A stretch of DNA of 64,000 bases from Paenalcaligenes sp052103955 (GTDB taxonomy: Bacteria > Pseudomonadota > Gammaproteobacteria > Burkholderiales > Burkholderiaceae_B): positions 1-64,000 of the forward strand of contig JBQELO010000017.1 of assembly GCA_052103955.1 (NCBI GenBank), written 5' to 3'. The notes under the pieces were generated by a model, which ran no database searches, was not told the origin of the DNA, and saw nothing but the letters and a program-made list of their open reading frames with translations. A program made the position numbers and the translations under genes. Positions 17,849 to 27,456 of this stretch are shown here, piece after piece (the stretch's first letter is position 1; the number at the start of each line of letters is the position of its first letter).

Positions 17849-18748
17849 TCACGACCCTACAGCCATACACTTGCCCGTTAACGGCACCACACGCAACACC
17901 TGATTGCTGTAAAAACAGGGCCGTAATGGGTAATCACCTAACTGCGTACTAAGCAGCAGTTGCTGTACAGCATCAGTGAAATCTCCCTGATACGAAAATG
18001 GGCCGCTTAAGGGAATCTCTACCGATACCGCCCAATGCTCATCGTTAAACACCCAGTCCGCGGCCAGCGCCCATCGCTGCAAAAGCTGCTTTAAGTTGCG
18101 ATCTGACGCATGAGAAGTAAAAGTATCGTGCACAACCTCTGTGTCTACGCGTTCCTGCAGAGTAATGGGACCAGATGACTCTACATGCCGTGAAGATGAA
18201 TCCTGCCCAACATCAACCGCTATCGCCACACCGCTATGCTTACTGCCCTTCTGAGGCTCACGAGCTATAGGCTCTACAGCCTCTATAGCTAGTGCTCTTA
18301 CCTGACTTTCATTCCGCTGTTGATCATAAGCAACTGCCATTGTGTGCTGCTTTCGTAGATAGCTCTGCAATGCGGGCATAAACGGGCTTCTATACGCCCA
18401 TGCCTGCTCTGTACCACGCCGGAGCAACAGAACATCCACCCTACTATTAACCACATGATAAACACCCTGCTTTTGCGCCTGCAAAGGCACTAATCCCCCC
18501 TCACGCAATGCAAATAGTGCAGGTAGAGACACATCGCCCGCAAACTGCAACCACAACTGCTGCGCATTGCTAAACACTTGCAACGGTGCTAAATAATCAC
18601 TGCCTGTAAGCTCCCACGAAAAATCGAATTGATACTCGTCACCTGCTGACGCCAATGCGCCCCAGCCATCCCACCATGAACCATTGTTTGGAGCAGCACA
18701 CCCCGCAAGCATGCCGCAAATCATAATGCTTACAATACGTTGCCTCAT
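17849..18748 (-). CDS. Lipoprotein with VirB9/TrbG-like N-terminal and TcpQ-like C-terminal regions
   Basis: A 299-residue probable lipoprotein (lipobox L14-A-G-C17). Residues about 38-122 (YQFDFSWELTGSDYLAPLQ onward, through NSRVDVLLLRRGTEQAWAYR) resemble the N-terminal part of VirB9/TrbG/CagX outer-membrane channel proteins. Residues about 218-290 (LKQLLQRWALAADWVF, FSYQGDFTDAVQQLLLS, CFYSNQVLRVVPL) resemble the TcpQ/PilL C-terminal domain of pilus and conjugation loci. A low-complexity linker joins them. No other secretion or pilus gene is nearby. Function is unknown; both domain calls come from reading motifs and need a profile search. Confidence 0.65.
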   Translation of the reverse strand: MRQRIVSIMICGMLAGCAAPNNGSWWDGWGALASAGDEYQFDFSWELTGSDYLAPLQVFSNAQQLWLQFAGDVSLPALFALREGGLVPLQAQKQGVYHVVNSRVDVLLLRRGTEQAWAYRSPFMPALQSYLRKQHTMAVAYDQQRNESQVRALAIEAVEPIAREPQKGSKHSGVAIAVDVGQDSSSRHVESSGPITLQERVDTEVVHDTFTSHASDRNLKQLLQRWALAADWVFNDEHWAVSVEIPLSGPFSYQGDFTDAVQQLLLSTQLGDYPLRPCFYSNQVLRVVPLTGKCMAVGS

Positions 18749-18765
18749 AGTTCACCCAATAAAAA

Positions 18766-18793
18766 AGCACCCAACCAGTAATGATTGGGTGCT
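18766..18793 (-). terminator. Terminator after the ugpB-like gene
   Basis: AGCACCCAA and TTGGGTGCT form a 9-bp stem followed on the minus strand by six U. It separates the dadA-ugpB transcript from the lipoprotein genes. Confidence 0.85.
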
Positions 18794-18847
18794 ATCTTCG
18801 GCGATTTACACGAGCAAAACTAGCGTGATGATTGCCTATGGCTCAAC

Positions 18848-20140
18848 TTAGCGTGGTCTAGCATTCGCAATTTTATTGGCTTCTGCCGCTGCTACACGCA
18901 ATGCTGCTACAGCAGGCGTTTTACCATCCAACGCTTCTTCTAGCGTCAGGTTAAACATGGCACGAATCTGATGGTAATTGTTTACGCGGAAACCACGAGT
19001 CGTGTTTTCAGGGTTTTTCTCGTACACATCCACCAATGCTTTCCAGTCACCCAAGTTAGCGTAGTAGGAAGGCTCTGTTTTCGCATAAGCGGCTTGCGTC
19101 AGAGGCAGGTAGCCCGTGGACTCATACCATTTTTGCGCGATGTCATCAGATGCCAGCCAGTTCACAAATTGTGCACTAGCTTTGTCTTCATCATTAGATT
19201 TGCCTTTGCTTGCCCAGAAACCAGAACCCGACACAAATGGGTTGCCTGGCTGTGCGGTAACTTGTGGGTAGTATGGCAAGCCAGTCACAGCGTAATTCAA
19301 ACTACGCTGAGCATTTAATCTGCCGATATTGCCAGAGTTAGACAGCAATACAGCACACTCACCACCTTGGAAACGGTCTACTGATTGTGGGCCGAACTCA
19401 GGCTTCACCATCAATTCGCTACGCACCCAACTGATCATCGTAGACAAGTGGCGTACGTACAGAATATCGAACTCAAAACCACGACGATTATTGTTATCGC
19501 CAGCATAGAACTGCTTATTCACCGCAGCCAAGTTTTCCAAGTTAATGGAAACCGGTTGGTCAGAGGTTAATGGGCAACGACGTGAACCGTTATTTGCCAA
19601 TGTCACCAATTGGTCTTGCAAGCCCTGCCATACGCGCTGCGGTTGTGTTGGCTCTAAACCAGCACGTTTGAACGCATCAACGTTATAGAACATCACAGGA
19701 ATTTCAGCCATAAATGGCAGCGCTAACATGCGACCACGGGTGTCGTGCATGAAGTTGTTCGCTGCTGGCAAAAACCAGCGCTGATTCCCTGCTGTCGCTT
19801 TGGTCAGTAAGGTGTGCATAGGCTGCACATAAGAGCGCTGTGCCACGTCATCCAGACCCGAGGTTTCACCCATTTGGAATAGATTGGGCTTGCTTTGATC
19901 AGCCTGTAAGGCTGTATCTAATTGTTCTTCACTTTCAAATGCACGCAGATTGACTCGTACATCGTCCTGATTACGATTGTAGTTGCGGACCAGCTCTTCA
20001 AAAACGACTTTATTGTATTCTGGCAAGGCGTGCCAGACCTGAATATCCGTCGCGGCGGATGCTGCCGAGGTAGCAGTAACCAGAAATGCAATAGCCGTTA
20101 AACGGCCTGATACAGCTGAAGAAAAAAATGTTTTTTCCAT
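18848..20140 (-). CDS. ugpB: UgpB-like extracellular solute-binding protein
   Basis: A 430-residue periplasmic binding protein with a signal peptide (hydrophobic core about residues 13-27, cleavage near SAA/TDI). IQVWHALPEYNKVVFEELV and the MAEIPVMFYNVDAFKRAGL region match cluster-1 ABC binding proteins, closest by eye to UgpB, which binds sn-glycerol 3-phosphate. No permease or ATPase genes are adjacent, so its partner system must be elsewhere. The gene starts 7 bp after dadA, suggesting co-transcription. Ligand is inferred. Confidence 0.75.
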   Translation of the reverse strand: MEKTFFSSAVSGRLTAIAFLVTATSAASAATDIQVWHALPEYNKVVFEELVRNYNRNQDDVRVNLRAFESEEQLDTALQADQSKPNLFQMGETSGLDDVAQRSYVQPMHTLLTKATAGNQRWFLPAANNFMHDTRGRMLALPFMAEIPVMFYNVDAFKRAGLEPTQPQRVWQGLQDQLVTLANNGSRRCPLTSDQPVSINLENLAAVNKQFYAGDNNNRRGFEFDILYVRHLSTMISWVRSELMVKPEFGPQSVDRFQGGECAVLLSNSGNIGRLNAQRSLNYAVTGLPYYPQVTAQPGNPFVSGSGFWASKGKSNDEDKASAQFVNWLASDDIAQKWYESTGYLPLTQAAYAKTEPSYYANLGDWKALVDVYEKNPENTTRGFRVNNYHQIRAMFNLTLEEALDGKTPAVAALRVAAAEANKIANARPR

Positions 20141-20147
20141 GAAATGC

Positions 20148-21401
20148 CTAGCGCAAAAAAGGAAATTCCGCTTCGGGTTGTCTGCCTGCGATTAGGTCAG
20201 CCAACGCTTTGCCAGAACCGGCCCCAAGAGTCCAACCTAACGTACCATGTCCGGTATTGAGATACAGGTTTCGTACTTCAGTGCGTCCGATTAGGGGAAC
20301 ATTGGATGGAGTAGCTGGACGCAACCCCGACCAAAACTGAACATTATCAAAATCAAGCGCATTTGGGAATAACTCTTGTGCTTGCTTAACCATTGCCAAG
20401 CACCGTTTGCCATTTAAAGCCCGAGAATAGCCACTGAGTTCCGCCGTTCCCGCCATACGCAAGGTATTACCCAACCGAGTATACGCCATTTTTCTAGCAG
20501 AATCGGTAAGACTAATATCAGGAATGGCACTAGCATCTTGAATATCAAAAGAGGCTGAATAGCCCTTTGCCGGATACACAGGACAACTGATACCCAGAGG
20601 TGATAGCAATGCTGCTGAATGTGCCCCTAACGCCACCACGACGGCATCTACAGGCACATGCTGGTATTCGCCTTCGGCATCAATAATTTCCAGATGCTGT
20701 ACTTGCCCTTGCTCGGCGCACAAACGCGTTACCTGAGTGCTGTACTGAAAACTCACCCCTTTATTCGCCAACTGTGTCGCCAGTTGGGTCGTCCATTCGT
20801 AGGCATCACCGGACTCATCCTCAGGGTGAAAATCACCACCTGCGATTTGGTGCTTCATGCCTTTTAAGGCCGGCACCAGAGCCACCAACTCATCGGCGCT
20901 GAGAATACGTCGGTCGATGCCAAAGTTACGCATCACATCCGCCATTTCCTGCGCTTCATCAAAACTGCGCTCATCACGATAAAAGCTCAGAATACCTTTT
21001 TCTAAGCAGTGATAATCCACGTCCACTGACTGACGCATTTCTTGCAGTACGGTGCGGCTGTACTCTGCTAATCGCAGCAACGCTTTGACATTAGGCTCAA
21101 AGCGCTTGGGTTGGCACTCCCATAAGAAGCGCAGCCCCCACATCCATTGCTTAGGATCTAGTGACGGTTTAAACCATAGCGGGGCATCGTCTTTAAACAG
21201 CCATCTTGCCAAGCGCCACGGAGCTTTGGGATTGGCCCATGGCTCAGCATAAGACACTGAAATTTGCCCGCCATTGGCACGCGAACACTCAAGCGCAGGC
21301 CCCGGCTGCCTGTCTATTACCAGTACCTCATGCCCATCTTGATGCAGCCACCATGCAGTGGCCACTCCCAGCGTTCCACTTCCTAACACAGCGATTTTCA
21401 T
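20148..21401 (-). CDS. dadA: D-amino acid dehydrogenase
   Basis: A 417-residue FAD enzyme of the DAO/DadA family that oxidises D-amino acids (D-alanine above all) to 2-oxo acids and passes electrons to the respiratory chain. The FAD motif VLGSGTLGVATAWWL starts at residue 4, and ECSRANGGQISVSYAEPWANP is the DadA signature. NLYLNTGHGTLGWTLGAGSGKALADLI closes the FAD site. Length is normal. It lies between the flavin reductase gene and the ugpB-like gene. Confidence 0.94.
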   Translation of the reverse strand: MKIAVLGSGTLGVATAWWLHQDGHEVLVIDRQPGPALECSRANGGQISVSYAEPWANPKAPWRLARWLFKDDAPLWFKPSLDPKQWMWGLRFLWECQPKRFEPNVKALLRLAEYSRTVLQEMRQSVDVDYHCLEKGILSFYRDERSFDEAQEMADVMRNFGIDRRILSADELVALVPALKGMKHQIAGGDFHPEDESGDAYEWTTQLATQLANKGVSFQYSTQVTRLCAEQGQVQHLEIIDAEGEYQHVPVDAVVVALGAHSAALLSPLGISCPVYPAKGYSASFDIQDASAIPDISLTDSARKMAYTRLGNTLRMAGTAELSGYSRALNGKRCLAMVKQAQELFPNALDFDNVQFWSGLRPATPSNVPLIGRTEVRNLYLNTGHGTLGWTLGAGSGKALADLIAGRQPEAEFPFLR

Positions 21402-21450
21402 GGCCCTACCCTTTTATGGCTGTAAACACGTCACGGCTTTCACCCAGCAC

Positions 21451-22479
21451 TTACAGGGCGTCAGCCTCTGATGTAAATGCATCGGCATAAAACTCAGCAT
21501 CAGGCAATTTGCACTGCTCGCTGAAGTCTTTGCGTGCGCTCTCTACCATCGCAGGCGCACCACACGCATAGACTTCCCAACCCGACATATCTGGCAAATC
21601 AGCCATCACGGCCTGATGTACAAAGCCGGTACGACCAAACCACGCATCGTCGGCGTGTGCATCAGAAATCACAGGGATGAACTGGAAGTTTGCGATGGTT
21701 TGTCCCCACTCTTGGGCCAACGCCATCATGTACAAGTCTTTAGGTCGACGGCCACCCCAGTACAAACGCACTTCGCGCGAAATACCTTGCTGCTGCATGT
21801 GCTCAACAATAGCTTTAATGGGCGCAAAACCTGTACCACTGGCCAACAACACTATGGGTTTATCGCTGTCTTCACGCAGGAAGAACGACCCCAGCGGCGC
21901 TTCAGCACGCAAGATTTCACGCTCTTTCATTTGTGTTGCGCCCGCACCGAATACGTGATCAGTAAACGCACCACCAGGCATATGACGAATATGCAGTTCT
22001 ACCAAGTTTTGCTCGTTTGGCGGATTCGCCATGGAGTAGCTGCGTCGACGACCATCTTTAAGAATGAACTCTAAATACTGACCAGCATAAAACTTGAATG
22101 GATCGCTTGCTGGCAATTGCAGCTTCACAATCATGACATCTTCGCTAATACGCTCTAGGCCTGCTACGCGTGATGGCATTTTACGGATTTGAATATCACC
22201 CATTTTTTGCGCCTGCAAAGACTCAATCACCATATCGGATTGAGGTCGCACTTGGCACATCAAGGTGTAACCAGCCTCTAGCTCGGCTGGTTCCAGAATT
22301 TTTTCTGGCGCACTACCTGCCTCGTACTCACCCTCGATGACCTTAGCCTTACAGGTAGAGCACGTGCCACTTTTACAGCTATACGGCAGCAAAATTTTGG
22401 CAGCAATAGCTGCGTCCAACAAGTTCTGTCCGGCCTCTACCGGAAACTCTAGCCCTGAGGGTTGTACAGTTACCTTCAT
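21451..22479 (-). CDS. 2Fe-2S ferredoxin / FAD-NAD(P)H reductase (CDP-6-deoxy-delta-3,4-glucoseen reductase-like)
   Basis: A 342-residue electron-transfer flavoprotein. Its N-terminal plant-type ferredoxin domain has the Cys cluster CKSGTCSTCKAKV with a fourth Cys in LMCQ. An FAD domain (RRRSYSMANPP) and an NAD(P) domain (LASGTGFAPIKAIVEHM) follow. Such genes are often annotated ascD-like, but no dideoxysugar genes are present, so it is more likely a general reductase or oxygenase partner. A start at MKVTVQPSGL avoids overlap with parC and suits the family; six more codons are open upstream. Confidence 0.85.
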   Translation of the reverse strand: MKVTVQPSGLEFPVEAGQNLLDAAIAAKILLPYSCKSGTCSTCKAKVIEGEYEAGSAPEKILEPAELEAGYTLMCQVRPQSDMVIESLQAQKMGDIQIRKMPSRVAGLERISEDVMIVKLQLPASDPFKFYAGQYLEFILKDGRRRSYSMANPPNEQNLVELHIRHMPGGAFTDHVFGAGATQMKEREILRAEAPLGSFFLREDSDKPIVLLASGTGFAPIKAIVEHMQQQGISREVRLYWGGRRPKDLYMMALAQEWGQTIANFQFIPVISDAHADDAWFGRTGFVHQAVMADLPDMSGWEVYACGAPAMVESARKDFSEQCKLPDAEFYADAFTSEADAL

Positions 22480-22486
22480 CTTATTT

Positions 22487-24814
22487 TCACTTATCACTAT
22501 TCAAATTTTCACGTAAAGCGCTGAGCGTAGGTTCGGCAATTTTACTGTCCAGCAGGCGACCTTTACGTGCTCGTTTAGCTCGGTAAGGCTCCAGCGCGGA
22601 CCAATCCAGATCCTCGGTGCTTTCTTTGCGCCTATAGATCCCAGACAACTGAATACCTTGCGGCCCTACAGCTACCCACTGCGCCAAAGAATCATCGTCA
22701 TCCAGCGTCATTAACATCGTACCCCGTCCGCCAGACGATAGCACCCGCAATTCTTCTCTATCCACGACCATAAAGCGCCCTTTAGCACTTAATAGCGCTA
22801 CGGCAGTGTCATCGTCGCGCAGCAACAGCGGAGGCATGAGTGTATCCCCTTCCGCCACGGTCATAAACTGTTTACCTGCACGTTGACGTGATGTCATATC
22901 GGTCAGCGCACAAATAAAGCCATACGCACTTTTCGCCCCCAGCAAATACTGGGTTTTTTCAGAAGCGACTAGCATGTGCTGCACAGGTGCTCCGGTTGCA
23001 ATATCAGCCAACGCAGTCACCGGTTGACCATCCCCCCGGCCTGACGGCAAGTTAGCCACGGAAATGGTATAGCAACGGCCATCCGTTCCCAAGGCGATTA
23101 AGTCATCCGTGCTACGACATTCAAACGCGGCATAGAAGCTATCCCCGGTTTTGAAGGCCACGGCGTCGTTATCGTGCCCATGACCTTGGCGCCTACGCAT
23201 CCACCCTTTTTTAGACACAATCACCGTCACTGGTTCATCCAGTACTTTGTTTTCCAGTACGGCACGCTCGGCTTCCTCAATGATGGTGCGACGCTCATCC
23301 CCATAGGTTTGGGCATCGGTTTCCAACTCTTTGATCATCATGCGTTTAAAGGCCGCAGGATTATCCAATAGCTTTTGCAAACCCGCTTGTTCCTCGCGCT
23401 GTTTGGCTAGCTCTTGTTCAATTTTGAAACCTTCCAGTCTGGCTAACTGGCGCAAACGCATTTCAAGAATGTCTTCGGCTTGACGCTCTGACAACTTGAA
23501 AGTTTCCATCAAAGCCTCTTTAGGCTCATCGGCTTCGCGAATGGTTTTAATAACAGCATCTACGTCCAGATACACCACCATGCGTCCTTCTAGCACATGG
23601 ATCCTATCTTCGACCTTATCCAACCGATAACGGGTACGGCGCAGCAATGTCTGATGCCTGTACTGCAGCCACTCTTCCAGCATTTGACGTACTGAGCGTT
23701 GACCTGGGCGCCCATCAATACCAATGCTGACCAAGTTAATGGTCTGATTGCATTCCATGCTGGTATGAGCCAGCAAGATATTGATGAACTCTTGTCTGTC
23801 TACGCGGCTACTTTTGGGCTCGAACACCAAGCGTACTGGTGCATCTTTGCCTGACTCGTCTCGAACCGCATCCAATAGCCCCAATAGCAAAGCTTTGGTT
23901 TGTTGTTGTTCGTTGCTGAGTGCTTTACGACCCGTACGCACTTTAGGGTTCGTACGGTCTTCAATTTCTTCCAGAATTTTCTGCGCTGATGCTCCCGGTG
24001 GAAGCTCTGTGACCACCAGTTGCCACTGCCCTCTGGCCATTTCCTCAATGGTCCAACGCGCCCGCACCTTAATGCTGCCACGCCCTGAAGCATAAATTTG
24101 GCTAATTTCTTGGCGGCTAGAGATAATTTGCCCACCACCCGGAAAGTCTGGACCGGGGATTAACTCAGCCAGCGTTTCATCAGACAGCTTAGGATCACGA
24201 ATCAACTCTACACAAGCATGCGTGACTTCGCGCAAGTTATGCGGGGGAATATCGGTTGCCATACCCACCGCAATCCCTGAAGCACCGTTTAACAGCACCA
24301 CCGGCAAACGCGCCGGCAACAACAATGGTTCTTTTTGTGAGCCGTCGTAGTTGGGGATAAAGTCCACCGTGCCTTCGCCCAGCTCATCCAACAACACTTT
24401 GGCAAAAGGCGTCAAACGGGCCTCGGTGTATCGCATGGCTGCCGCATTATCACCATCGCGTGAACCAAAGTTACCTTGACCATCAATTAAGGGGTAACGC
24501 AAGCTGAAGTCTTGCGCCATACGTACCATGGCGTCGTAGGCGGCCTGATCCCCGTGCGGGTGATACTTACCCAGTACATCCCCCACTACGCGCGCAGATT
24601 TCACCGGCTTCGCACCTGCCGCTAAACCCATTGCTTGCATAGCGTACAAAATACGTCGTTGTACAGGCTTTTGCCCATCCGACACATCCGGCAAAGCGCG
24701 CCCGCGCACTACGGATACTGCATAATCCAAATAGGCTTGTTCGGCATACAAACCTAAGCTCAAGCTGTCATCATTGCTACCTTGATCAAATAGCCCTGGT
24801 TGCTGAGAATCCAT
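22487..24814 (-). CDS. parC: DNA topoisomerase IV subunit A
   Basis: A 775-residue type IIA topoisomerase subunit that decatenates chromosomes with ParE. The N-terminal region includes LPDVSDGQKPVQRRILYAM and the active-site AAMRYTEARL. The quinolone-determining segment reads HPHGDQAAYDAM, so the position of E. coli Ser80 is Gln90 and that of Glu84 is Asp94. There is no GyrA box, which separates it from gyrA. The shorter C-terminal domain is typical of ParC. Confidence 0.97.
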   Translation of the reverse strand: MDSQQPGLFDQGSNDDSLSLGLYAEQAYLDYAVSVVRGRALPDVSDGQKPVQRRILYAMQAMGLAAGAKPVKSARVVGDVLGKYHPHGDQAAYDAMVRMAQDFSLRYPLIDGQGNFGSRDGDNAAAMRYTEARLTPFAKVLLDELGEGTVDFIPNYDGSQKEPLLLPARLPVVLLNGASGIAVGMATDIPPHNLREVTHACVELIRDPKLSDETLAELIPGPDFPGGGQIISSRQEISQIYASGRGSIKVRARWTIEEMARGQWQLVVTELPPGASAQKILEEIEDRTNPKVRTGRKALSNEQQQTKALLLGLLDAVRDESGKDAPVRLVFEPKSSRVDRQEFINILLAHTSMECNQTINLVSIGIDGRPGQRSVRQMLEEWLQYRHQTLLRRTRYRLDKVEDRIHVLEGRMVVYLDVDAVIKTIREADEPKEALMETFKLSERQAEDILEMRLRQLARLEGFKIEQELAKQREEQAGLQKLLDNPAAFKRMMIKELETDAQTYGDERRTIIEEAERAVLENKVLDEPVTVIVSKKGWMRRRQGHGHDNDAVAFKTGDSFYAAFECRSTDDLIALGTDGRCYTISVANLPSGRGDGQPVTALADIATGAPVQHMLVASEKTQYLLGAKSAYGFICALTDMTSRQRAGKQFMTVAEGDTLMPPLLLRDDDTAVALLSAKGRFMVVDREELRVLSSGGRGTMLMTLDDDDSLAQWVAVGPQGIQLSGIYRRKESTEDLDWSALEPYRAKRARKGRLLDSKIAEPTLSALRENLNSDK

Positions 24815-24854
24815 GATGTTTACTCGTCAATTCGTTAAATAAAAGCAGGCGTGA

Positions 24855-26822
24855 TTACACATCCAACTCAGCCAAATTCCCTTTAGTCTCCAACCAGCTA
24901 CGTCGCTGTGAAGACTCGCCTTTACCCATCAGCATGGTGAACATCGTTTGGGTGCCTTGCATCCCTAGATCCCCATAACTGACTGGCATTAAGCGGCGAG
25001 TATCTGGGTTCATGGTGGTATCCCATAATTGCTCAGCACTCATCTCGCCCAAGCCTTTAAAGCGACTAATGGCCCAACTGCTTTCTTTGACACCTTCAGC
25101 ACGCAATTTTTCTTGCGCCACGTCCAGCTCTTTTTGATCCAAACAATAAATTTTACGTGCCGCACGTTTACCCACGGCTGGCACATCCAGCCTAAAGAGC
25201 GGCGGACGCGCCACATAAATATGGCCGGCCTCAATTAATTTAGGAAAGTGACGGAAAAACAGCGTTAGCAACAAGACTTGAATGTGCGAGCCGTCTACGT
25301 CTGCATCCGACAAAATACAAATTCGACCATAGCGCAAACCCGACAAATCAACCGTGTCTTCTGGCCCATGGGGATCCACCCCAATGGCGACCGAGACATC
25401 ATGAATTTCTTGGTTTGCAAAAAGACGGTCTTTATCCACTTCCCAAGAGTTCAACACTTTACCGCGCAAGGGCAAAATAGCTTGGAAAGATTTGTCTCGG
25501 CCCATTTTGGCTGAGCCGCCAGCGGAGTCACCCTCTACTAAAAACAACTCCGTGCGGTCGTTGTCGGTAGATTCACAGTCAGTCAGTTTGCCTGGCAACA
25601 CCGCCACACCGGAACTTTTACGTTTTTCTACCTTCTGTAACGAACGTGCTCGCGCTTGTGCATGACGAATAGCAAATTCAGCTAATTTTTTCGCCATTTC
25701 CACGTCGGCGTGCAACTTAAGCTCTAGTGCATTACGCACAAAACCGCTGATCAGCCTAACCGCATCACGGCTGTTTAGTTTCTCTTTGATCTGGCCTTGG
25801 AATTGAGGGTCTAAGATCTTGGCAGACAGTACGAAACTTACCCGCGCAAAAACGTCATCAGGCAGCAGTTTGACACCTTTAGGAATCAAACTATGCAGCT
25901 CAGCAAAGCTTTTCACAGCTTGATAGAGGCCATCTCGCAAGCCGGCTTCATGCGTCCCCCCTGCTGGCGTAGGGATCAAGTTCACAAAAGACTCACGTAC
26001 AACGTTGCCTTCCGCTGTCCACGCCACTACCCAGTGCGCCCCCTCACCTTCTGAGTAATTGTCGTCATCGGCTTCGGCGTATTGTTGTGCCTCAAATAAT
26101 GGCACCAAAAACTCGGTGACATCGAGGGTTTCCTGCAAGTAACTGCGCAAACCATTTTGATATTGCCACGTATAGGTTTCGCCGCTTTTCTCGTTGATCA
26201 GCTCAACCAACACACCGCCTAACAACACGGCTTTGCTGCGCAGCACGTGCATTAACTCGTTAAGCGGAATAGTCGCGCTATCAAAATACTTGGCTTCAGG
26301 CCATACACGCACCACTGTACCGCTGTGTTTTTTGGGTACTTTAGCAACCTCTGCCAGCGGTGTAATCACTTCGCCTTGCGCAAACACAATGCGGTGCTGT
26401 AAACCGTCACGTTTTACGTCTACCTCTAAACGCGTAGACAAGGCATTGGTGACCGATACCCCCACACCGTGTAGACCGCCGGAAAACGCATAAGCGCCTC
26501 CGTCTTTCTTATTAAACTTACCCCCTGCATGCAGGCGGGTGAACACCAACTCGACTACTGGAGCGTGTTCTTCTGGGTGCAACCCTACTGGAATACCGCG
26601 CCCGTTGTCCTCTACGGAGACACTGCCATCCGCGTGCAACCGAACCCGTATTAAAGATGCCAACCCTGCCAACGCCTCGTCAGCTGCATTATCAATAACC
26701 TCTTGAATAATGTGCAGGGGACAATCCGTACGCGTGTACATCCCTGGTCGTTGTCGTACAGGTTCCAGTCCTTTTAGGACCTGAATGGAACGTTCATCGT
26801 AATTAGAAGTGGCCAAAGTCAT
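24855..26822 (-). CDS. parE: DNA topoisomerase IV subunit B
   Basis: A 655-residue GHKL ATPase and TOPRIM subunit. RPGMYTRTDCPLHIIQEVIDNAADEALAG carries the Mg-binding Asn, and VEDNGRGIPVG and SGGLHGVGVSVTNAL are the ATP motifs. LFLVEGDSAGGSAKMGRD and the D-x-D of ILSDADVDGSHI form the TOPRIM site. The frame is open 41 codons upstream, but those encode an unrelated hydrophobic stretch; I start at MTLATSNYDE. It is followed by parC after 40 bp. Confidence 0.96.
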   Translation of the reverse strand: MTLATSNYDERSIQVLKGLEPVRQRPGMYTRTDCPLHIIQEVIDNAADEALAGLASLIRVRLHADGSVSVEDNGRGIPVGLHPEEHAPVVELVFTRLHAGGKFNKKDGGAYAFSGGLHGVGVSVTNALSTRLEVDVKRDGLQHRIVFAQGEVITPLAEVAKVPKKHSGTVVRVWPEAKYFDSATIPLNELMHVLRSKAVLLGGVLVELINEKSGETYTWQYQNGLRSYLQETLDVTEFLVPLFEAQQYAEADDDNYSEGEGAHWVVAWTAEGNVVRESFVNLIPTPAGGTHEAGLRDGLYQAVKSFAELHSLIPKGVKLLPDDVFARVSFVLSAKILDPQFQGQIKEKLNSRDAVRLISGFVRNALELKLHADVEMAKKLAEFAIRHAQARARSLQKVEKRKSSGVAVLPGKLTDCESTDNDRTELFLVEGDSAGGSAKMGRDKSFQAILPLRGKVLNSWEVDKDRLFANQEIHDVSVAIGVDPHGPEDTVDLSGLRYGRICILSDADVDGSHIQVLLLTLFFRHFPKLIEAGHIYVARPPLFRLDVPAVGKRAARKIYCLDQKELDVAQEKLRAEGVKESSWAISRFKGLGEMSAEQLWDTTMNPDTRRLMPVSYGDLGMQGTQTMFTMLMGKGESSQRRSWLETKGNLAELDV

Positions 26823-27050
26823 CTCTAGCAGGATTAAAAATAAAAAGTATTTTACGGAGTTGCGCCAAAAAGCCAAAACAGGACTCACACAACACGTTAA
26901 ACTACCACTACAATGTAAATGCGCTGCACCTGGCTCTGCTGTCAAAATGCGACAGCCTATCTGCCCTCATTCCAAAGCTAGACTACCATACTGCCATGAG
27001 GCCTTATCAGGCTGCAGATCCCTATTTTTCTTATTAAAACTGTAATTCTC

Positions 27051-27377
27051 ATGAGTGATTCCATCAAACACGTTACTGATGCCTCTTTTGACTCGGATGT
27101 GTTGAACGCCGATCTTCCTGTACTGGTAGACTACTGGGCTGCGTGGTGTGGTCCTTGTAAGGCGATCGCCCCCTTGCTGGAAGAAGCTGCGGAAGAGTTC
27201 AAAGGCCGTGTTATCATTGCCAAAGTCAACGTTGACGAAAACCCTGATATCGCAGCCTCGTACGGCATTCGTGGCATCCCCACTTTGATGCTGTTCAAAA
27301 ATGGCGAAGCCACACAAACTAAAGTGGGCGCATTGAATCGCTCACAACTAACTACGTTTCTCAACGACTCCCTATAA
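27051..27377 (+). CDS. trxA: Thioredoxin 1
   Basis: A 108-residue cytoplasmic thiol-disulfide reductant with the active site W-C33-G-P-C36 in DYWAAWCGPCK and the cis-proline loop GIRGIPTLMLFKNG. It has the standard length and fold order. It is divergent from parE across 228 bp and is followed by rho, the common trxA-rho pair. Confidence 0.98.
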   Translation: MSDSIKHVTDASFDSDVLNADLPVLVDYWAAWCGPCKAIAPLLEEAAEEFKGRVIIAKVNVDENPDIAASYGIRGIPTLMLFKNGEATQTKVGALNRSQLTTFLNDSL

Positions 27378-27400
27378 CTTGCGTTCAACCTTGATTCTGA

Positions 27401-27425
27401 GCGGGCCTACGTTTCTTCGGCCCGC
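27401..27425 (+). other. GC-rich hairpin between trxA and rho
   Basis: GCGGGCC and GGCCCGC form a 7-bp stem with an 11-nt loop in the rho leader. It lacks an immediate U-run, so it may be a weak terminator for trxA or a structure in the rho leader. Confidence 0.5.
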
Positions 27426-27456
27426 CGTCATTGATTGAGCCCCTTCTTTTCCTCTC

